From the NCBI GenBank assembly GCA_032622095.1, contig CP136061.1, positions 124,880,754-124,944,753 of the forward strand: DNA of 64,000 nt. Reading direction: 5' to 3'. The notes under the pieces were generated by a model, which saw nothing but the letters and a program-made list of their open reading frames with translations, had not been told where the DNA came from and ran no database searches. Positions 59,316 to 64,000 of the stretch are shown here, in pieces. Origin of the DNA: Siphonodentalium dalli (taxonomy: Eukaryota; Mollusca; Scaphopoda; Gadilida; Siphonodentaliidae). Position 1 is the first letter of the stretch; each line of letters opens with the position of its first letter. Made by a program: the position numbers and the translations under genes.

Positions 59316-60295
59316 TGTACGCTCTATTTGGCATGCACCTATTATAAAATTAATGGTCTGGATCGATGTGGACATTGTGGATTGTCTCCCCGCAGAACGC
59401 ATTGTCTCCCGAGGCGAAGAAGATGGTTCGAAGTGGAGACACTCCACAATGACCACCTCGAGCCAGGTCAGCATTATTTGTATTACACCTACTAACCATG
59501 TGTATGCGTACGGTTGCAAGATAAAATGTTCTATGCACTACACCATGATATTGCATTTTGGTGATAATTTCAAGGCAAGACTAAACACGAATCGTAAGGA
59601 ATAACTCATTTTGTTCGATGAAAACAAATTATCAGCTCTAATTAGATAGAAGAATCTTATTTACTGAAAATCGCTCTGTCGTGGTCCGCTCTCTTTTGGG
59701 TTGAGAATGTGTAAAATTTGTCTTTTTGTATGTGCAAACCAAGGGGCATAACTCAGTGACAATTGAACGAACAATTCAAAGTAGAGACATTTGTTTATAC
59801 CTATCATTTCCGACGAAAATAAGATAGGCATGATGGGGCCTATGCCAAAGATAATGGCTCTGCGTAGATTTGAAGTACAATACCCCCTCAAAAATTGGCC
59901 AAAATTACTGGAAATTGTGTATTGCCACCTATAGGAAATCCGGGTCCCACTCTAGCCCTCTACTTACGTTACCTGAATACTGGGATTCAACTTTAAGCAT
60001 GTATTTTCCACATATGGACCTGTTGTCAAAGAAACTAGCGCTAATGGATGTTCCGTAAAAATATTTGAAAACATGTGGCGGTTGAGCTTCCACGCATACG
60101 CATGCACTACACCAGTGATCACTATAATAACAAACACCATATTTTCACACACCCCAAACCATCCAAACAGAACAGGCCGCACCCGGTTACTGTTTAGGTT
60201 GTGTCGATTATTTATCATTTTTACATGTATGTCGATGTTATGCTGGGCCTTTAGTGTTTTCATGAAGTCTGATAAAGTTATAGAATGTAATTGCT
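59316..60295. other. No supported gene
   Basis: Frames at 59269-59604, 59661-59891 and 60073-60312 are unrecognised. Confidence 0.35.
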
Positions 60296-60350
60296 TTGGG
60301 CATCTTGGATAAAGCGCTATACAAATACTATTTACTATTATTCAAATGCG
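60296..60350 (+). mobile_element. Probable retroelement 3' end
   Basis: GGATAAAGCGCTATACAAAT followed by ACTATTTACTATTATT is the AAGCGCTATAnAAAT plus (ATT)n motif often found at invertebrate retroelement 3' ends. The body upstream is not recognisable. Confidence 0.35.
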
Positions 60351-61564
60351 TGGCGCCAACCTATATGTTGCCGACATTACCGAACGAACTTGTTGGGAAC
60401 TGCAGATATCAACCCGGAGACCCACACCCGCACGCGGCCCACCCCCGGAATATATTAGTGCAGTACACAAAAAGGTATGGGGCATCCATATAGTATTCAT
60501 GATAACTGCGTGTTGAGACCTTGGAGAAATACTGCTATTAAAAATTAACTTAACAAAATGACACTTGTTTTCATAGCTAGGCACACAATCGACCCAGAGT
60601 GGTCCTCCAGGAATGAAGGTGGTTATGTGCAGTTCCAACCAAGCTTATTGTTACGCTGCGTTCTTTTGTACACCGCCACAGCAAGTATAATGTAAATGTG
60701 AGACGCCATCCGACGAGGATGCCATGGAAGGTCCGGGACATATCCCACCAGCTTTACAATTGAGAAATTGCCATTATGTAATGTTATACAGTGTAAACAA
60801 TGGCAGGTCTATGAGGACGTGGCGTGACTACTTGCATGCATGTTGCGGTGTGCTCGGTTCGCCGGATATGGACTAAACTCCCTTCTATGTACATTATTGT
60901 TGGGAGTGTTGGGAGTTGGGAACTCCCACCACGGACATTTTATATTTGTCTGCACAACAGGAAGCTCATGGTTATGACATAGACTAAGTGTTAAGTGAAC
61001 TCGATGCGGATAGTATTCTCGGCACCAAACAACAGGTTATCGACATAAACTTCCGGTGTGTCTGCTCGGATTTCACATCGAGCATTTCCACAAGACTTTC
61101 ATTCCAAAGTGCCGGTGATCCTCACCGTATATCAACAAGACTATTGTGTCCACCGTCATCCGCTGTCATTAAGGGCGATTCATTGGCAGCATGTAACTTT
61201 ATGCATCTCAATGCATCTTTTTGACATGATGTTCTTGTATATAAGTTGTCTGTTTCATAAGTGGAAGAAATATAGTGGAATGGCTAATTCCCACGCACGT
61301 GTAATACCCAGACCCGACTGGGATTAGCCTGTGTTCTCTCTGATCAATGCTCCCTTGTTGGGGAAAAATACCAGCTTCACCAATGCTCAAAGGCATATCA
61401 TATCAGCCAAATACTTCACGAACCGTACATTAACTGCCCAGGTAAAACAGACAACATGTATATAAATACATTGATTATTAGGAACAATAAGGTAATAATG
61501 CCGCCAATTGCGATATCCTCAAACGTAAACATATGTTAGCTAAGTTTGCATAATTATATATTAG
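60351..61564. other. No supported gene
   Basis: Frames at 60342-60638 and 60988-61327 show no recognised domain. Confidence 0.35.
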
Positions 61565-61729
61565 GAGATGTTCTGAACATTTCTCGCCTTCTACGAAGTT
61601 CTACCATCTTTTTGTCGCTATCGTCTGCTCGTTTTTCCCGAACACCCCTCTAAATGAATACAAGACCATTCCAACATTTACATTTATATTGCGACTTGGT
61701 GGAAATACATTTAGTATAGAAAGGGTTAA
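61565..61729 (-). mobile_element. T MITE copy 8, partial
   Basis: Keeps TTCTGAACATTTC, TTTTTCCCGAACACCCCTC, ACCATTCCAACA and the end TTTAGTATAGAAAGGGTTAA. The left terminus is missing. Confidence 0.65.
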
Positions 61730-62523
61730 TAACTAAATTTTGATTCACTCTGTATATTCATCAAGGTCGTAGTTAGACGTAGTCTCATAAGGGACGGGGG
61801 CATTTCCAACCCCAGCTACAGTTTGACGGGTATCAGCCAAATTACCTAATCGTTTACCCGACATTTGGTTGTAACGAGCAATCCTATTGGCCACAACGAC
61901 AAGTTCAAAACCCCGTGTTCATGTAACCCTTGACAACGGATGTTAAGATATATGCATAATATAAATCGTTGTACACGAGCACGTGAAACATCGGGGTATA
62001 TGAAAGACTATTGCATTGACGTCTTCCAACGTCCGATCCATATGCCGGTCACTGAATTCTTCATATTCGTGTGAATTAATGTGAGGACTGATGAATAATA
62101 TACCGACTTTGATGTTGTAGACCCATGGTTGTGTGGTCAAAATCGTTATCGAGTGCAACATCGTGGGATACATTGAGATTTGGTACCTGCATCGGAGTTC
62201 AAAATCGACACCAGGTATCAAAGCTCCTTGCACCCAAGTTTAACATGGCGCATGTCCCATCATTTTGACAGCAGAACACTTAGTCCCATGGTACTAGTCG
62301 GCATAACATTTCAGGAAGAATATACTGCTAAAATACACAGACATATCGATGTTACTAAGAGTTTGTTTCACACGGTGTCGAGAAACCTTTGCCAACTAAT
62401 TCCGATACTCAATTTGTTCCGTGATGTCCAACTTCATATGTCCAACTGCTCAGACACAGACGTTCTAACTTTAGTATTTAATGGATCATTCTGTCTTATA
62501 CACCACCGCCTGTCGTTGCGTTT
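61730..62523. other. No supported gene
   Basis: Opposed frames at 61943-62233 and 62180-62530 are unrecognised. Confidence 0.35.
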
Positions 62524-62600
62524 GGATTAGAAACAGCCATTGCTGGACGGCTTATGTTGGCCTTATGCGCCATGAACCTTACCAATTGAACCACCTGGGT
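62524..62600 (-). mobile_element. tRNA-like SINE head, minus strand
   Basis: The minus strand gives TGGTTCAATTGG (62582-62593), a good box A, and GTTTCTAATCC (62524-62534), a box-B-like motif, at tRNA-like spacing. No cloverleaf acceptor stem is evident. Confidence 0.35.
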
Positions 62601-63192
62601 CCTGTTTATGCTCCGTGATGGCGATTGCTTCAATTTGTTATGCATTTCTTGGAATTGTCATCTTATGTCAGAGCAAACTCGTACAATATAATTTTGTCAC
62701 CACTTGCGAGTAAATTTACCTAAACATGTTTAGAATGAACATTTCCTCTCAGTATATCATACAATATGACGGCCTAATAAAGCGGGGTCAAGTCCTGCAT
62801 TTATACTCACCATTGTTATACGAAGCAAGAAACATCGATATACCACAATGCCTTTCTGCCTCCTTGATACACACAGCATACAATGGTTATAAAGAGTGGA
62901 CATCGGGTATGCTTTGAATGGTGAGTGATGTTTTCAGTAAAGATTATCATATCAAACGTCAACACAACAACGAATAAGTGGGAACATGATATTTGTGTTG
63001 TGTGATGTGAGAGGGGTGGCAGTACAATCATGTATAACAATTGATCTTTAATGGTTTCTCAGCAGATCTACGTGAAGAATCTTGTACGCAAAGGAGTCGT
63101 TGGTTGGTTTAAACATATTTACTGTAACAAAAGTTACAAGGGATTGGGGGACACGCTATGTCAAATTAATGTGGCCCTACCCTTCACACATG
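62601..63192. other. No recognisable feature
   Basis: GTTTAAACATATTTACTGTAAC near 63107 faintly recalls the inverted LINE 3' UTR seen at 4746. Confidence 0.3.
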
Positions 63193-63400
63193 TTTAACCA
63201 ATATAAAGGAATAACAGATTTACAATAAGAATGCTCTTGTTTACGTACACCATCGTACGTCTTGACGACAATATACTGTTTACGCGCTGATTATGTTTGG
63301 CATATATGAACGGGACTGTATATGTTTTGGTGTTCCTTCTGTTGATGGAGATTTGAACAAATATGAATATTTCTGTAACGAACGCCGCCCGTGCCTTTAA
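63193..63400 (+). mobile_element. F1 MITE copy 8 (subfamily B), right-end fragment
   Basis: It has TTAACCAATATA, then CTTGTTTACGTACACCATCG through CGCCGCCCGTGCCTTTAA. The left half is missing. Confidence 0.8.
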
Positions 63401-63765
63401 AATATATGCCATATATAATAACACGTTAATGAAAAGAAGTGGAAAGAAGTGAAAAGAAATATGTTGGACGCCTTTGCAACATGAAGTATTATTATACATC
63501 TCTGAATCAATACAGAAAACATAGGGAAGAGATACACCATCATTATTAAAACACATTTGTTCTTTATTCCCTATACACAATTACACAATGCCATTACCTG
63601 ACGTACATATACCCACCCACCTCGCGAGAGTAATAATCGGCTACACGAGACAGTAATATCTGGATTAAGGATAGTATATCGTACGACATATACTGTTATA
63701 TAAATCAGACAGTCGCTCTCTCGCTTGGTGTGATGAATACAAACTGATTCCCGGAAACGACTCAC
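63401..63765. other. No recognisable feature
   Basis: Spacer between two F1 copies. A short GAAAAGAAGTGGAAAGAAGT run is present near 63430. Confidence 0.4.
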
Positions 63766-64000
63766 TTAAAGACACGGTTGGCCTTGGCGGTGGGTATCCT
63801 GTGAAAATATCTCCACCAATCAAAAACCGCCACAAACAGAAAGAACATCAAAATGTAAATAGACATTGTCTGTATACAAATAAGAAATATCGCATAAACA
63901 GTATGTTATGGTCATATGTTTGACCATTGTTATGTAAACAAAAGCATAAAAAGTAACTTTTCTGGTGTTTGTTTATATTATGATGGTAAACATAAAGAGC
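63766..64000 (+). mobile_element. F1 MITE copy 9 (subfamily A), runs off the window
   Basis: TTAAAGACACGGTTGGCCTT at left. It is nearly identical to copy 1 base for base, with CTCCACCAATC in place of CTCCACCCGTC, and the window ends inside the first ATAAAGAGC module. Confidence 0.85.

Noticed and set aside
1-64000. Endogenous viral sequence
   Set aside because: No capsid, polymerase or envelope-like frame was seen; the only reverse-transcriptase motifs belong to non-LTR elements.

Overview
This window looks like repeat-rich, gene-poor nuclear DNA of an animal, most likely an aquatic invertebrate and possibly a mollusc. That placement is an inference from four things: no dense coding, a spliced transposase, abundant microsatellites, and the particular mix of non-LTR, Mutator-like, piggyBac-like, Helitron-like and Harbinger-like elements. 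No convincing host protein-coding gene, rRNA, tRNA gene, CRISPR array or viral gene was found. Nearly all short open frames are chance frames in AT-rich DNA or lie inside repeats.

The clearest content is mobile DNA. (1) A 4.6 kb Mutator-like element (54665-59306) has 9-bp target-site duplications and inverted terminal repeats. It carries a spliced MULE transposase gene broken by a single amber stop. (2) A three-level nest lies at 15559-18975. A piggyBac-like MITE is split by a 5'-truncated LINE, which is itself split by a 1545-bp Harbinger-like element with a TAA duplication and an internal minisatellite. (3) A 1378-bp element with ~100-bp terminal repeats and a perfect 9-bp duplication (48449-49826) sits inside a TTAA-flanked MITE.

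Two small TTAA-flanked MITE families recur along the window. Family F1 (termini TTAAAGRCACGG) has nine copies at about 137, 6185, 10277, 14467, 43829, 48308, 53501, 63193 and 63766. Family T (termini TTAACCCTTTCTATACT, piggyBac-like) has nine copies at about 15559, 19053, 26848, 29929, 38940, 41589, 44818, 50463 and 61565. Two T copies carry the same 213-bp palindromic mariner-type MITE.

Other content includes Helitron-like termini (11.8, 23.2, 25.9 kb), fold-back elements, several TIR elements (8.7, 19.9, 21.7, 25.1, 36.1, 52.3 kb), a 74-bp hairpin tandem array (7.3 kb), trinucleotide arrays (12.5, 20.3, 32.6 kb), dispersed repeats in two copies each, tRNA-like SINE heads, and LINE 3' fragments (4.7, 51, 53 kb).

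The only hints of host transcription units are weak. One is a TATA box upstream of a short leader-peptide-like frame at 38.5 kb. Another is a TATA box plus 5' splice donor at 40.45-40.8 kb. A third is one unrecognised open exon-like frame at 28.7-29.0 kb. The remaining stretches appear to be unique or very old decayed sequence.
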